DNA of 64,000 bases from Acidobacteriota bacterium (GCA_020200135.1 JAIVJI010000079.1:54258-118257); one strand, 5' to 3'. Positions 1 through 8,860 are shown, counted from the first letter of the stretch. The notes: generated by a model not told the origin, from the letters alone. Program-made: numbers and translations.

Positions 1-262
1 CAGAAATTTATCAATCATGGTTTTAGTCTCGCCGGGCCGCGGGACTCCCCGCCCCCTGTCCGGTCGCGGCGGCGTGAAGGGGAGGGAAGCCTCACCCCGA
101 AAAGTGGCGCGTCGCGACAGTATGCCGATGTTCGATTGTATGTGAGCGGCGGAAGGGGGCGCAAGGAGGGGAAGGATGAAGGCGGAAGGACGAAGTGGCG
201 GCCGTTCAGACTCTGCCTTTACTTCATCCTCCCGCCGTTCCCCGGCTCGCGCCGGCGCTCGG
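1..262. other. Left-edge region without a confirmed gene
   Basis: No convincing complete gene is visible here. On the minus strand an ATG at position 18 opens a reading frame (Met-Ile-Asp-Lys-Phe-Leu) that leaves the window at base 1. It could be the start of a gene but has only a weak ribosome site, so I do not call it. The rest is G-rich and holds only low-complexity plus-strand sequence downstream of the minus-strand gene that ends at 263. No clear terminator is seen. Confidence 0.3.
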
Positions 263-1027
263 TTAGTTCGGCGTGATCTGGCGGAGGAGGATGTTGCCCA
301 TCTGCTCGCGCGGCATGTCGAGGTTCATGACGAGCTGCTTGCCGCTGGCCGAGACCTTCATGCCGGAGAGGAGCGCGCCCTCGTCCGTGCCGCGCTTCAT
401 CAGGCGGCCGGCGTTGATGAGCATCCGGTAGCCGCGCGCCATCTCGTCGGCGCGCGCCTCCGAGGGCGCGTCCGAGGTCGTCAGCGTCTTGAAGCGCTCG
501 CCGTCGAGCGTGAAGGTCATCCGCACGCGCGAGACGTCCGAGAGGAAGACGAGTGCGTGGCTGTCGTTGAGCGAGGCGACGAAGTCGCGCGCGACGGCGC
601 TCATCACGGGGTCTGCGGTCGCGTCGCCCGTGATCCGGACGCCCGTGAGCGTGCCGTCCTCCCGGCGGTCGCCCTCGACGACGACGGACTGCGGCTTCGA
701 GAGGTCGAGCTTGCCCTGCTCGTGCAGGCGGCGCGAGCGCGCGAGGAAAGCCTTGATGGGCTTGACGTCTACCTTCGTGTTCTCGGCCTTCGCCTTCTCG
801 GCCCCGGCCTTCGGCGCCTCGGTCTTCGAGGTCTTCTTGACCCCGGCGTCGGAGGCGGCGACCCGGCCGCCGGCCTTGCGCGCCTGCGCGAGCGCCGCCC
901 GCCCGCCCGGCACCAGCCCGAGGACGAAGGCGCCCAGCACGGCGAAGCGCGCCAGCATGCGCGCGGCGTCGGCGCGACCCTGCGTGGCGGCGTCGGCGTG
1001 AAAGATGTGGTTGAAAAATTCCCTCAT
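263..1027 (-). CDS. Exported or anchored protein, third member of a tandem paralogous family
   Basis: A 254-residue protein of unknown function. A hydrophobic stretch at about residues 24-46 ends in an Ala-rich segment and could be a signal peptide or membrane anchor. A Lys/Ala-rich linker follows, then a C-terminal domain of about 165 residues resembling those of the two genes upstream on the same strand: a DGTL/DGRL-type turn, a central helix, then an RGTDEG motif near residue 212. The stop-to-start gap from the preceding gene is 35 bp, so the three genes probably form one transcript. This copy is the most diverged. I infer an envelope role from the shared architecture; no enzymatic motif is visible. 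Confidence 0.75.
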   Translation of the reverse strand: MREFFNHIFHADAATQGRADAARMLARFAVLGAFVLGLVPGGRAALAQARKAGGRVAASDAGVKKTSKTEAPKAGAEKAKAENTKVDVKPIKAFLARSRRLHEQGKLDLSKPQSVVVEGDRREDGTLTGVRITGDATADPVMSAVARDFVASLNDSHALVFLSDVSRVRMTFTLDGERFKTLTTSDAPSEARADEMARGYRMLINAGRLMKRGTDEGALLSGMKVSASGKQLVMNLDMPREQMGNILLRQITPN

Positions 1028-1062
1028 GTTCGTTCTTCGGTCGGCTCAGGTCTGCTCAGTCT

Positions 1063-1764
1063 TCAGTCCGGTTGCCCCTTCGCGGTCCTCTTCGCCAGCA
1101 TGTCGGCGATCATGCGCGCGGCCTCGGCGCGCGACATCCCGAAGGTCATCTTAAACACTTTGCCCTCGGACGAGAAACCGAGACGCTCGTAGAGACTGCC
1201 CTCGTCCGTCCCGCGCTTGTTGATGGCCCCGACCCTGGCCAGCAGCCCGTAGCTTATGGCGTACCTCTCCGCGTCTGCCTCGGACGGCGTCTCGCACGCC
1301 ACCAGCACCGAGACGTTCTGCCGGTCGAGCTTGAGCCCGAGCCGGACGGCCTTCACGCTTTCCAGCCCGCCGAGCACCCTGCTCTCGCTGAGGGCGGTGA
1401 TGACTTGCCGCGCGAGTTCCGACAGTAGCTCGTCGGCCCCGGTGCGCCACTCTATCTTCACCGACTCGGGCTTGAGCCTGCCGTCCTCTGCGCGCTCGGC
1501 CGTCGCCGACACGTCGAGCACGGTGTCGGGGCCGAGCTTACCACTTTCGACCAGCCGCTTGCCCTCGAGCGCGATGTCCTCGAACGACTTGACGTTGACC
1601 GTGAGCCGGCGCGGGGTGACGGACTCCCCGGTCTGCACCTCCTGCGCCGCCGCGAGTCCGGGGCAGAGGAGCAGCGCGGCGAGCGCGAGCGGAACCCGCG
1701 CCCGCCGCGCGTTCACGGCGGGCGCCCGGGTCTTTGTCTGCGAAGTCGGAGTCATGTTCCGCAC
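1063..1764 (-). CDS. Secreted paralogous family protein
   Basis: A 233-residue protein with a typical signal peptide (basic start, hydrophobic core at about 25-38, Ala-Ala-Ala-Gln cleavage region). I chose the GTG start at 1764 because GGAG sits six bases before it; an ATG three codons later is possible. The mature part is one domain shared with both neighbours: the DVSATAER segment and DGRLKPESV are nearly identical to the upstream TonB-like paralogue, and RGTDEG is shared with the downstream one. It lies 36 bp after the upstream gene and 35 bp before the next. Function unknown; probably periplasmic. Confidence 0.8.
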   Translation of the reverse strand: MRNMTPTSQTKTRAPAVNARRARVPLALAALLLCPGLAAAQEVQTGESVTPRRLTVNVKSFEDIALEGKRLVESGKLGPDTVLDVSATAERAEDGRLKPESVKIEWRTGADELLSELARQVITALSESRVLGGLESVKAVRLGLKLDRQNVSVLVACETPSEADAERYAISYGLLARVGAINKRGTDEGSLYERLGFSSEGKVFKMTFGMSRAEAARMIADMLAKRTAKGQPD

Positions 1765-1800
1765 GGCGGTCTCCTCAAGGCGCTTCGGCGGGCGCCGGCC

Positions 1801-2886
1801 TCAGCCCTTGTTCTGCGCGGCGGCCGCGTCCTTGGCGTCCTTCGCGGCCTTCTTGCTGAGGATGTCGGCGATCATCTTGCCAGCGGCGTCCTTCGGCATC
1901 TTGAAGGTGATGACGAAGCGGCTGCCGTCCTGGCTGACCTTCATGCTCCGGTACAGCTCGGCGTCCTCGGTCCCGTCCCGCGCGACGCGCGCGCCGAGCA
2001 GGAGCAAGGCGTAGGCGTTGGCGACCTTCTCGGCCTCGGCCGCCGAGGGGAACTGGTTGCCGATGACGACCGCGATGTCCTGCTCGCCGACCTTGAGCGA
2101 CATGTCCACGCCCTTCGCCCCTTCGAGCGCGCTGAGCATCTTGCTCTCGCTGACGGCCGTGATGACCTTGCGCGCCATCATCTCGGTCGTCGCGTCGGCC
2201 GGCGGCGTGTTCCACTTGATGTTGACCGACTCGGGCTTGAGCCTGCCGTCCGCGTCGCGCTCGGCCGTCGCGCTCACGTCCACCGCGCTGTTGACGTTGA
2301 GCTTGCCCTCGTCGAAGAGCTGCTTGCCCTCCTTGGCCAAATCCTCCCACGGCCCGGGGTTGATGCGCGGGCGCTTGACGCCGGTCTGCTTCTCGACCTC
2401 GTCCATCCGCGCCTCGGCGGCCTTGCGCGCCTCGTCGGTGGCGGGCGTCGGGCTGGTCTCGGGCGTCGGCGTGGCCTGCGCGACCTCCTCCGGCGTGGGC
2501 GCCGGCGCGGGCTTCGGCGTCCTCACGCGGCGCGGCCTGTAGACGGGCGGCGGCGGCGCGGCCGGCTGCACCATCATCGGGTCGAGCTGCGTCGTCTCGG
2601 CGACCTCGGGCGCGCCGAAGTAGTCGGGCGGGTAGTAGAGCTTCTCGTGCGGCCCGAGCTGGATGATGGTGGCGCGCTGTCCCAGAAGGGTCTTGTCGTA
2701 GTCCTCGCGGACGAACTCTATCCCGGACATCGACGACGCGAGGTGGAGCAGCCCGCGCATCGCCGGGACGTAGACGACGGCGACGATGAAGAGCCCGTGC
2801 GCGACGACGGAGAGCGCCACGAGCCGCGACATCAGCGGCCAGCGCGGCACGCGGTTGACTTCAAAGGTGGCGAAAAGCTGAGACAT
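1801..2886 (-). CDS. TonB-like envelope protein with novel C-terminal domain
   Basis: A 361-residue protein with the layout of an energy transducer. A cytoplasmic start is followed by one membrane segment (about 20-47) containing a Ser-x3-His pair (Ser26, His30) as in TonB/TolA anchors. A Pro/Ala/Thr-rich periplasmic linker (about 95-150) follows, then a globular C-terminal domain shared with the two downstream genes. That domain does not look like a classical TonB C-terminus. I infer a TonB- or TolA-like role that couples to an ExbBD-type motor or spans the periplasm. No exbB/exbD gene lies in the window. It is the first gene of a likely three-gene operon. Confidence 0.75.
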   Translation of the reverse strand: MSQLFATFEVNRVPRWPLMSRLVALSVVAHGLFIVAVVYVPAMRGLLHLASSMSGIEFVREDYDKTLLGQRATIIQLGPHEKLYYPPDYFGAPEVAETTQLDPMMVQPAAPPPPVYRPRRVRTPKPAPAPTPEEVAQATPTPETSPTPATDEARKAAEARMDEVEKQTGVKRPRINPGPWEDLAKEGKQLFDEGKLNVNSAVDVSATAERDADGRLKPESVNIKWNTPPADATTEMMARKVITAVSESKMLSALEGAKGVDMSLKVGEQDIAVVIGNQFPSAAEAEKVANAYALLLLGARVARDGTEDAELYRSMKVSQDGSRFVITFKMPKDAAGKMIADILSKKAAKDAKDAAAAQNKG

Positions 2887-3025
2887 TCGTTAAAAACTCC
2901 GCCCGGTTCGCGCGCCCGGCCCGGGCCGCAAATCACGAAGCATTAGACGCTTAATATCCCCCAGGCGTTGCGAAATACACACAAAAGTTAGCATTACGCG
3001 GCGGCTTTCCACAAAGTTCCTGCGG

Positions 3026-3031
3026 TACAAT
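3026..3031 (+). promoter_or_regulatory. Possible -10 box of a near-leaderless promoter
   Basis: TACAAT lies eight bases before the ATG of the Ski2-like helicase gene, which has no ribosome-binding site. A transcript from this box would begin at or within a few bases of the start codon. No good -35 match is seen at 16-18 bp. The 153-bp gap is shared with the divergent TonB-like gene. Confidence 0.3.
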
Positions 3032-3039
3032 CTCACCCC

Positions 3040-5904
3040 ATGACGCGCTCGCGCAAAGGAAACAAGGGACGCCGGCGCGGCGCCCCCCCGGGCCGCGAAG
3101 GCGGGCGCGAGGACGAGCGTCACGGCGTTGAACGCCGCGGGCGCGAAGGCGACACGCGCCGCCAACACGACACGCGCCAGCACGACGCGCGTCCACATCC
3201 CGGCGCACAGTCGCGCCCGACGGCGGCGGCCGCCGCGGCCGCCGACACGGCCTCGCGCGTCGCCTCGCGGCAGGCGCGCACGCGCCCCCTGAGGCAGCTC
3301 CTCGAAGGCATCGGCACGCCCGCGCCTGCGCCCTTCAGTCCCGACCCTTTCCAGCTCGAAGCGCTCGCCGCGCTCGAACACGAGGACGTGCTCGTCACGG
3401 CGCCGACGGGGAGCGGCAAGACCTGGATCGCGCGCGAGGAGATTCGGCGCCTGCTCGCCCAAGGCAAGCGCGCGTGGTACACGAGCCCCCTGAAGGCGCT
3501 GACCAACTCGAAGTACCACGAGTTCACGGCCGAGTTCGGCGAGGAGCAGGTCGGCATCCTGACGGGCGACCGCAAGGAGCGCTCGGACGCGCCGCTCATC
3601 GTCGGCACGACCGAGGTCTACCGCAACCAGCTCTTCGACGCGCTCAGGCGCGGCGAGCAGCTCCAGGCCGACCTCGTCATCCTCGACGAGGCGCACTACC
3701 TCGCCGACGAGGAGCGCGGCCACGTCTGGGAGGAGGCCATCATCCTGACGCCGCCGCGCGTCCGTGTGCTCCTGCTCTCGGCCACGGTCGGCCGCGCCGA
3801 GGAGTTCGCCGACTGGATTGCGGAGGTGCGCGGCCACCCGTGCCGCGTCATCCCGCGCCCCGGCGCGCGCCCCGTCCCCCTGCGCGCGGCCTTCCTCTTT
3901 CCAGACGGCGGGCTCGCGCCGCTCTTCGACGAGCGCGGCCACTTCAACAACGAGATAGCGCGCTTCACGCAGACCTCGAAGAGCGAGCGGCAGGGCTCGC
4001 ACGGCCGCTTCCAGCGCGGCGGGCCGCCGCCGCGGCGCTCGGGGATGCCCGAGATGCCGCCGTCGATTCTGCTCGCGGCGCTCGGCTCCTACGACCTGCT
4101 GCCCGCCATCGTCTTCCTCCCGACGCGGCGGCGCTGCGACGAGGCCGCCGCCGAGGCCGCCTGCGCGCCGCGGCGCGGGGCGGGGGCCGAGAGGCGCGAG
4201 GCGCGCAGGCGCGTGCTCGAAAGCTTAGCCGAGCAGTACCCGGAGGTGCGCAAGCACCGTCACTGGGACATGGTCCTGCGCGTCGGCGTCGCGTCGCACC
4301 ACGCCGGCCACCTGCCCGCGTGGAAGCTCGCCATCGAGCGTCTGATGAGCGCGGGACTGCTCGACGCAATCTTCGCGACGATGACCGTGGCGGCCGGCGT
4401 CGACTTCCCTGCGCGCACGGTCGTGCTCGAAAACATAGACGTCAGACGCGGGCGCGGGTGGCAGACGTTAACCGCCTCGGAGCTACAGCAGATGACCGGG
4501 CGCGCGGGCCGCCGGGGGCGCGACCGCGTCGGCTTCATCGTCGCCGCGCCCGGCCTCCACCAGAACCCGCAGAAGCTCGCGACGCTTTTGCACGCCGACC
4601 CCGACCCGCTGGAGAGCCAGTTCCGCGCCACCTACACGACGCTGCTCAACCTGCTCGACGCCTACGGCACGTTCGCGCAGGTGCGCGAGATCGCCGAGCG
4701 CAGCTACGCGCGGCGCGACGCGGCCGAAGAGGTGGCGCGCATCGAGGGGGCGCGCGCCGGGGCGGAGAAGCGCCTGCGGGCGAAACTGTCGGAGGCGGGC
4801 TGCGACATGCCGCCGGACGTGGCGCTGGGGCTCGAACGGCTGGCGAGCGCGCGCTCGCGGCTGCTCGAAGACGCGCCGCAGACGCGCACGGACGCGTACC
4901 TGCGCTGGCTCGACAAGGAGGTCGTGGCCGGGCGCGTCGTCTCGGTCGGTCGGGGCAGCCGCCGCCTCGTCTTCGTCACCGAGCGGCGCGGCGACGGGCT
5001 CGCCGGCGTGCGCGACAACGGCCGGCGCGTCACGCTGGCGCTCGAACGCGTGGGCCGCGTGTGGGAGGAGACGTACCCGCTCAACGAGGCGGCGCGCGAC
5101 GCGGCCTTCGAGCTGGTGCAGTCGAACCGCGCGACGCCTTTGCGCGAGCCGAGCCTGCGCGCGGCGCGCTCGCCGAACGAGGAGGCCGTCGCGCTCATCA
5201 ACGACCTCATCGAGTCGCTCGCGGGCGGCGACGGCGAGCGCACGCGGTGCGAGGAGGCTCTGTGGTCTGTGATGCAGGAGGCCGAAAGTATCGAGCGGCT
5301 CGGGCGCAGGCTCGAATCGGTGCGCGGCGAGGTGTGGCAGCCCTTCGAGCGTCGCGCGCGCGCGCTCCACCACTTCGGCTACCTCGACTTCTTCGCCGAG
5401 CGCGTCACCGGGCGCGGGCGCTGGCTCGCCGACCTGCGGCTCGACCGCCCGCTGCTGGTCGGCGAGGCCATCGGGCGCGGGCTGTTCGCCTCGCTCGACG
5501 CGCCGCGCGCCGCCGGGCTGATGGCCGCGCTCGCCGCCGACGCCGAGCGCGACTACGGCGAGCTCGAGCTTGACGACGCGCTCATCACCGCGCTCGCCAA
5601 GTTCGACCGCATCGCTTACGACGTGGCGACCGTCGAGTGGCAGCAGGAGATAGAGCCCGCGCCCGAGATCAACTTCTCGGCCGCCGCGACGGCCGCGCGC
5701 TGGGCCGCCGGGATGGACTGGCCCACGCTCGTCCGCCGCACGCGCGCCGAAGAGGGCGACCTCTTCCGCATGCTCTCGCGCACGGGCGAATCGCTCCTGC
5801 AAGTCTCCAACCTGACGGAGGCGCACCCGGAGGCCGCGCGCGTCGCCGCGCAGGCCGCCTCCGCCGTCCTGCGCGAGCCCGTGCGCTCCGAGGCCGCCGT
5901 GTGA
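3040..5904 (+). CDS. Ski2-like DEAD/DEAH-box RNA helicase
   Basis: A 954-residue superfamily 2 helicase of the Ski2/Mtr4/HelY type, which unwinds RNA with ATP. After a basic, low-complexity N-terminus of about 75 residues come a Q-motif-like FQLEAL, Walker A APTGSGKT (about 121-128), DEAH (about 217-220), an LLLSAT motif III and a C-terminal RecA domain ending in QMTGRAGRRG (about 486-495). The VAAGVDFPARTVV block fits Ski2-like enzymes. The remaining 400 residues are helical and beta elements as in HelY/DOB1-like proteins. The true start could be later, because the first 70 residues are unconserved-looking. Likely roles are RNA turnover or ribosome maturation. Confidence 0.9.
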   Translation: MTRSRKGNKGRRRGAPPGREGGREDERHGVERRGREGDTRRQHDTRQHDARPHPGAQSRPTAAAAAAADTASRVASRQARTRPLRQLLEGIGTPAPAPFSPDPFQLEALAALEHEDVLVTAPTGSGKTWIAREEIRRLLAQGKRAWYTSPLKALTNSKYHEFTAEFGEEQVGILTGDRKERSDAPLIVGTTEVYRNQLFDALRRGEQLQADLVILDEAHYLADEERGHVWEEAIILTPPRVRVLLLSATVGRAEEFADWIAEVRGHPCRVIPRPGARPVPLRAAFLFPDGGLAPLFDERGHFNNEIARFTQTSKSERQGSHGRFQRGGPPPRRSGMPEMPPSILLAALGSYDLLPAIVFLPTRRRCDEAAAEAACAPRRGAGAERREARRRVLESLAEQYPEVRKHRHWDMVLRVGVASHHAGHLPAWKLAIERLMSAGLLDAIFATMTVAAGVDFPARTVVLENIDVRRGRGWQTLTASELQQMTGRAGRRGRDRVGFIVAAPGLHQNPQKLATLLHADPDPLESQFRATYTTLLNLLDAYGTFAQVREIAERSYARRDAAEEVARIEGARAGAEKRLRAKLSEAGCDMPPDVALGLERLASARSRLLEDAPQTRTDAYLRWLDKEVVAGRVVSVGRGSRRLVFVTERRGDGLAGVRDNGRRVTLALERVGRVWEETYPLNEAARDAAFELVQSNRATPLREPSLRAARSPNEEAVALINDLIESLAGGDGERTRCEEALWSVMQEAESIERLGRRLESVRGEVWQPFERRARALHHFGYLDFFAERVTGRGRWLADLRLDRPLLVGEAIGRGLFASLDAPRAAGLMAALAADAERDYGELELDDALITALAKFDRIAYDVATVEWQQEIEPAPEINFSAAATAARWAAGMDWPTLVRRTRAEEGDLFRMLSRTGESLLQVSNLTEAHPEAARVAAQAASAVLREPVRSEAAV

Positions 5905-5967
5905 GATTCGAGATTTGAAATTAACGCCCTGCACCTTCGGGACAGTTTTTGCATCAGACTCTGAGCC

Positions 5968-6600
5968 ATGAGTGATGAAGTCAAGGGGGAGCCGGTCGTC
6001 TACGTGGCGCTCGGCGATTCGACGGGGGCGGGCGTCGGGGCGCGCAGGGGCGGCGGCTACGTGGCGCGTCTGTTACAGCGCGTCGAGCGCGTGCGGCCGG
6101 GCTCGCGGCTCGTCAACCTGTGCGTGAGCGGCGCGGCGAGCGCCGACGTGCTGCGCTCGCAGGTCGGGCGCGTCGGCGCCGAGTCGCCCGCGCTCGTCAC
6201 GCTCTGCGTCGGCATCAACGACGTGACGCGGCAGGTGTCGCCCGAGCAGTTCGCGCGCAACTTCGACGAGATAGTCGCGCGCCTGCGCGCGCAGACCGGC
6301 GCGCCCGTCGTCGTCTCGAACCTGCCCGACGTCTCGCACGCGCCCGCCGTCCCAGAGTTCCTGCGTGCGGGCGCGCGGCAACGCATACAGGAGTTCAACG
6401 CGCTCGTCGCCGGGGCGGCCGCGCGCCACGGCCTCTTCCTCGCCGACGCCTTCGAGAAGAGCGCCGCCGTCATCCCCACGCACCCGGAGTTCTTCTGCCC
6501 CGACGGGTTCCACCCGTCCGACGAGGGCTACGAGTTCTGGGCCTTCGAGATGTGGCCGGTCGTCAAGCGCGCGCTCGGCGTGGCGGAAGCCCGGCCGTGA
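5968..6600 (+). CDS. SGNH/GDSL-family hydrolase
   Basis: A 210-residue cytoplasmic esterase or lipase-like enzyme. All SGNH blocks are visible: GDS with nucleophile Ser18, the block II Gly in the VSGAAS segment, GIND with Asn84, and the catalytic pair in DGFHPS (Asp179, His182). No signal peptide is present, so it probably acts inside the cell on an acyl or acetyl ester; the substrate cannot be told. It follows the helicase gene by 63 bp on the same strand and may be co-transcribed. Length is normal for the family. Confidence 0.88.
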   Translation: MSDEVKGEPVVYVALGDSTGAGVGARRGGGYVARLLQRVERVRPGSRLVNLCVSGAASADVLRSQVGRVGAESPALVTLCVGINDVTRQVSPEQFARNFDEIVARLRAQTGAPVVVSNLPDVSHAPAVPEFLRAGARQRIQEFNALVAGAAARHGLFLADAFEKSAAVIPTHPEFFCPDGFHPSDEGYEFWAFEMWPVVKRALGVAEARP

Positions 6601-6615
6601 GCGAGGCGCGTGCGC

Positions 6616-6709
6616 GGGCGAAAGGCAAACTGCGAAAAGCGGACGGGTTCGGGGTCAAATAGCGAACGCCCTCAAGTCGCGTCCGGGCTTTCCGCCTTTG
6701 CCTTTGCCC
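6616..6709. repeat. Imperfect inverted repeat downstream of the SGNH hydrolase
   Basis: An arm rich in GGCAAA and GGCGAAA (6616-6647) is matched by an imperfect inverted copy (6682-6709) rich in GCCTTTG and GCCTTTCC. It is related in sequence to the AGGCAAA-type arms at 53.6 kb and the GGAAGGC-type arms at 10.4 kb. It could act as a terminator after the hydrolase gene. The 189-bp gap holds nothing else recognisable. Confidence 0.4.
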
Positions 6710-6789
6710 CACCGCTTCTTTAAGATTGTCTGGCGCGGAACGTGCCTGGTGGTTTGGCCGTATGGCTTGTGGAAGGAGGTTCTCCACTG

Positions 6790-7080
6790 ATGGCTGACAC
6801 ACACGATTCAAGGTACAAGACCGGCAACCCTCTCTGCGACGCGGTGCGCTTCCTGTGCGACGCCTCGTTCGCCGTGCTCCCGGCGGACGCGGCGCGACAG
6901 TTGGGCGAGTTCGAGAAAAACTTCTGGGGCGGCGTCCGCTGGTTCGCCGACAAGAACATCGGCTGGGTTGACGACAGCCTCGCCGCGGCCGAGCGGCTGC
7001 GCGAGGAGTGGCGGCGGCGCCACTGCCCGCCCGCGCCCGAGCCGCTCACCTCAACCCCGCCGCCCGAGGGCGTCGGTTAA
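6790..7080 (+). CDS. Small protein of unknown function
   Basis: A 96-residue protein whose start is fixed by a strong AGGAGG ten bases before ATG 6790. It is helical and rich in aromatic residues in the middle (FWGGVRWFADKN), with two Cys in the first half, a Trp-Arg-Arg-Arg-His-Cys stretch and a Pro-rich tail. No known domain is recognised, and no signal peptide or membrane segment is seen. It sits between the SGNH hydrolase and ispH on the same strand, but hairpins on both sides suggest separate transcription. Confidence 0.65.
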   Translation: MADTHDSRYKTGNPLCDAVRFLCDASFAVLPADAARQLGEFEKNFWGGVRWFADKNIGWVDDSLAAAERLREEWRRRHCPPAPEPLTSTPPPEGVG

Positions 7081-7092
7081 TTTGGAAGGGAA

Positions 7093-7135
7093 GTCGTCGG
7101 CCGTTAGCTCTTAAATTTAGCTGACGGCCGACGGC
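7093..7135. repeat. Palindrome with 7-nt-period arms (GCCGTCG type)
   Basis: Two 17-bp arms (7093-7109 and 7119-7135) with two G-U-compatible mismatches and a 9-nt AT-rich loop. The right arm read backwards is GCCGTCG-GCCGTCA-GCT, which is two degenerate 7-nt units. It lies between the small gene and ispH, so it may be a terminator for the first or a leader structure of the second, whose ATG is 12 bp away. Confidence 0.55.
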
Positions 7136-7146
7136 TCTGAGCCAAG

Positions 7147-7989
7147 ATGCAAGTTTTACTGGCCGAAGAGTACGGGTTCTGTTTCGGGGTCGAGCGCGCG
7201 GTCGAGATGGTCGAGGGCGCGCTGGCCGAGGGCGCGAACGTGCGCACGCTCGGGCCCCTCATCCACAACACGCAGGAGATCGAGCGGCTGGAGTCGAAGG
7301 GCGTGAGCACCATCGACGCGCCCGGCGAGGTCTCCGGGGGTCTGACCGCGGTCATCCGCGCGCACGGCGTCACGCCCGAGGTGCAGCGCGAGCTGGAAGA
7401 ACGCGCCGACCGCGTCATCGACGCGACCTGCCCGTTCGTGACCAAGGTGCAGAAGCTCGCCGAGCGCGCCGCGCGCGAGGGGCGCGACGTGGTCGTGGTC
7501 GGCAACCCCGACCACCCCGAGATGATCGGCGTCGTCGGCTACGCGCCCGGCCACTCGCACGTCGTGCGCGACGCCTCGGAGGTGGCCTCCCTGCCGCCGC
7601 TGCACGCGCCGCTCGTCGTCTCGCAGACGACCCTGAAGCTCAAGACCTTCCTCGACGCGGCCGACGCCGTGCGCGCGAAGGCCGACTCGGAGCCGCAGAT
7701 CGTCAACACCATCTGCTCGGCGACGCGCGACCGGCAGGACGCGGCGCGCTCGCTCGCCGGCCACGTCGACGCCTTCTACGTCATCGGCGGCAAGCACTCC
7801 TCGAACAGCCTCAAGCTCCTCTCGGTCTGCAAGGAGCAGTGCGCCAAGAGCTTTCTCATCGAGACGCCCGACGAGATCAACGCCGAAGACCTCGCCGGAG
7901 CCGCGCGCGTCGGCGTCACCGCCGGCGCCTCCACTCCCAACTGGCTCATCGAACAGGTCGTCGCGCGGCTGCGCGGGATGGGACAGTAA
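7147..7989 (+). CDS. ispH: 4-hydroxy-3-methylbut-2-enyl diphosphate reductase
   Basis: IspH catalyses the last step of the MEP isoprenoid pathway, reducing HMBPP to IPP and DMAPP with a 4Fe-4S cluster. The three cluster cysteines are at residues 12 (YGFCFGV), 95 (DATCPFV) and 190 (NTICSAT), nearly the same spacing as in E. coli. The substrate-binding signatures RAHG, HPE and the Ser/Asn-rich SSNS segment are present. At 280 residues it is slightly shorter than E. coli IspH (316). Start ATG 7147 has no strong Shine-Dalgarno site. Cytoplasmic. Confidence 0.96.
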   Translation: MQVLLAEEYGFCFGVERAVEMVEGALAEGANVRTLGPLIHNTQEIERLESKGVSTIDAPGEVSGGLTAVIRAHGVTPEVQRELEERADRVIDATCPFVTKVQKLAERAAREGRDVVVVGNPDHPEMIGVVGYAPGHSHVVRDASEVASLPPLHAPLVVSQTTLKLKTFLDAADAVRAKADSEPQIVNTICSATRDRQDAARSLAGHVDAFYVIGGKHSSNSLKLLSVCKEQCAKSFLIETPDEINAEDLAGAARVGVTAGASTPNWLIEQVVARLRGMGQ

Positions 7990-8069
7990 GAGAGGCTTAG
8001 ATAAAAGGCCGGGGGCCGGTTGAAGAACCTAAACTTCAACCGGCCCCCGGCCTTTTATCTAAGCCTCTC
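7990..8069. terminator. 36-bp perfect palindrome, bidirectional terminator
   Basis: Two perfectly complementary 36-nt arms (7990-8025 and 8034-8069) with an 8-nt loop between the convergent ends of ispH and the minus-strand gene at 8084. The arms are AT-rich at the base and GC-rich near the loop, so read from either strand a stable hairpin is followed by a weaker T-containing outer stem. This is far longer than a usual intrinsic terminator. Confidence 0.75.
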
Positions 8070-8083
8070 GTCCCCGGCTTCTA

Positions 8084-8722
8084 CTAAAAGTCGTCTTCCA
8101 TCTCGTCGGCCTGTAGGAGCGCGCTGACGACGATGCGCGCCTCTTCGGACTCGTACTCGTCGGCCTGTGATTCGAGCGCGGTGCGCGCCGTGTCGGCGTC
8201 CACGGGGTCGCCGAGCAGCGCGACGAGCATCGCGGTCGGCAGTTGCAGCAGCGCCTCCTGCGCGACGGCGCGGACGGCCGGGTTGAGGTGGCGCGCCGTC
8301 TCGCACAGCTCGCTCGGCGCGAGCCGCGCCGACATCACGTCGGCGATCTCGTCCACGCGCGCGTAGTCTTTGACGAGCAGTGCGCGCTCGAGGAGCTGCG
8401 CGAAGACCTCGGAGGAGCGCGCCTCGCGGTTGAGCACGGCCGCGCAGGTCTCGGTCATGCGGCGCAGGTCGCGCGACTGCTCGGCGCTCAGCGCGTCGGC
8501 GCCCGCCTCGGCGGCGCGCTCGTCGAGCGCGGCCAGCAGGCGGCTCAGCTCCCACTCGGAGCGCGCGTCGTATGTGCTCTCGTGGCGTGAGGGCGTGGCG
8601 GTGGCGGCCGGGCCTTGAGGCGGCGCCGTCATCGAGAGGGCGCGCTCGACCATGCTGCGCGTCGAGGGTCTCAGACCCTGCCACACGCTCGCCACGCGCG
8701 CTCCGAAATCCTCAATCGTCAT
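8084..8722 (-). CDS. Hypothetical helical protein
   Basis: A 212-residue soluble protein of unknown function. The start is ATG 8722; a GTG one codon earlier is possible. The sequence is almost entirely predicted helix, with Ala/Leu/Glu-rich amphipathic repeats (for example LLAALDERAAEAG and LLQLPTAMLVALLGDP) that recall HEAT-like or alpha-solenoid scaffolds. It ends in an acidic tail (DEMEDDF). No catalytic motif, Cys pair or membrane segment is visible. It is transcribed towards ispH and separated from it by a long hairpin. Probably an interaction scaffold, by inference only. Confidence 0.65.
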   Translation of the reverse strand: MTIEDFGARVASVWQGLRPSTRSMVERALSMTAPPQGPAATATPSRHESTYDARSEWELSRLLAALDERAAEAGADALSAEQSRDLRRMTETCAAVLNREARSSEVFAQLLERALLVKDYARVDEIADVMSARLAPSELCETARHLNPAVRAVAQEALLQLPTAMLVALLGDPVDADTARTALESQADEYESEEARIVVSALLQADEMEDDF

Positions 8723-8776
8723 CACTTCAAAACTCTTCCCGCGACCCTTGAGGCGGCCGAACGGCGGATACTATAA

Positions 8777-8860
8777 CACCGTAAACCGTGAACCGTGAAC
8801 CGTGACAGGAGAAGTCAGGTGCTTCTTCTTGTCGCGGTTCGCGGTTCACGGTTTACGGTG
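8777..8860. repeat. CCGTGAA-family heptad palindrome, copy 1
   Basis: Left arm units are CCGTAAA, CCGTGAA, CCGTGAA and CCGTGAC (from 8779). The right arm is the inverted copy ending at 8860 with two substitutions. Inside lies a second inverted pair, AGGAGAAG and CTTCTTCTT, around a short loop. It sits between two minus-strand genes, two bases after the stop of the 72-residue gene. Related elements are at 46466, 51682 and 62161. Confidence 0.8.

Noticed and set aside
3474..5573. Long plus-strand frame inside the helicase gene and many similar long frames on both strands
   Set aside because: Arg/Ala/Pro-rich composition with no motifs; they are shadow frames of GC-rich genes and not proteins.
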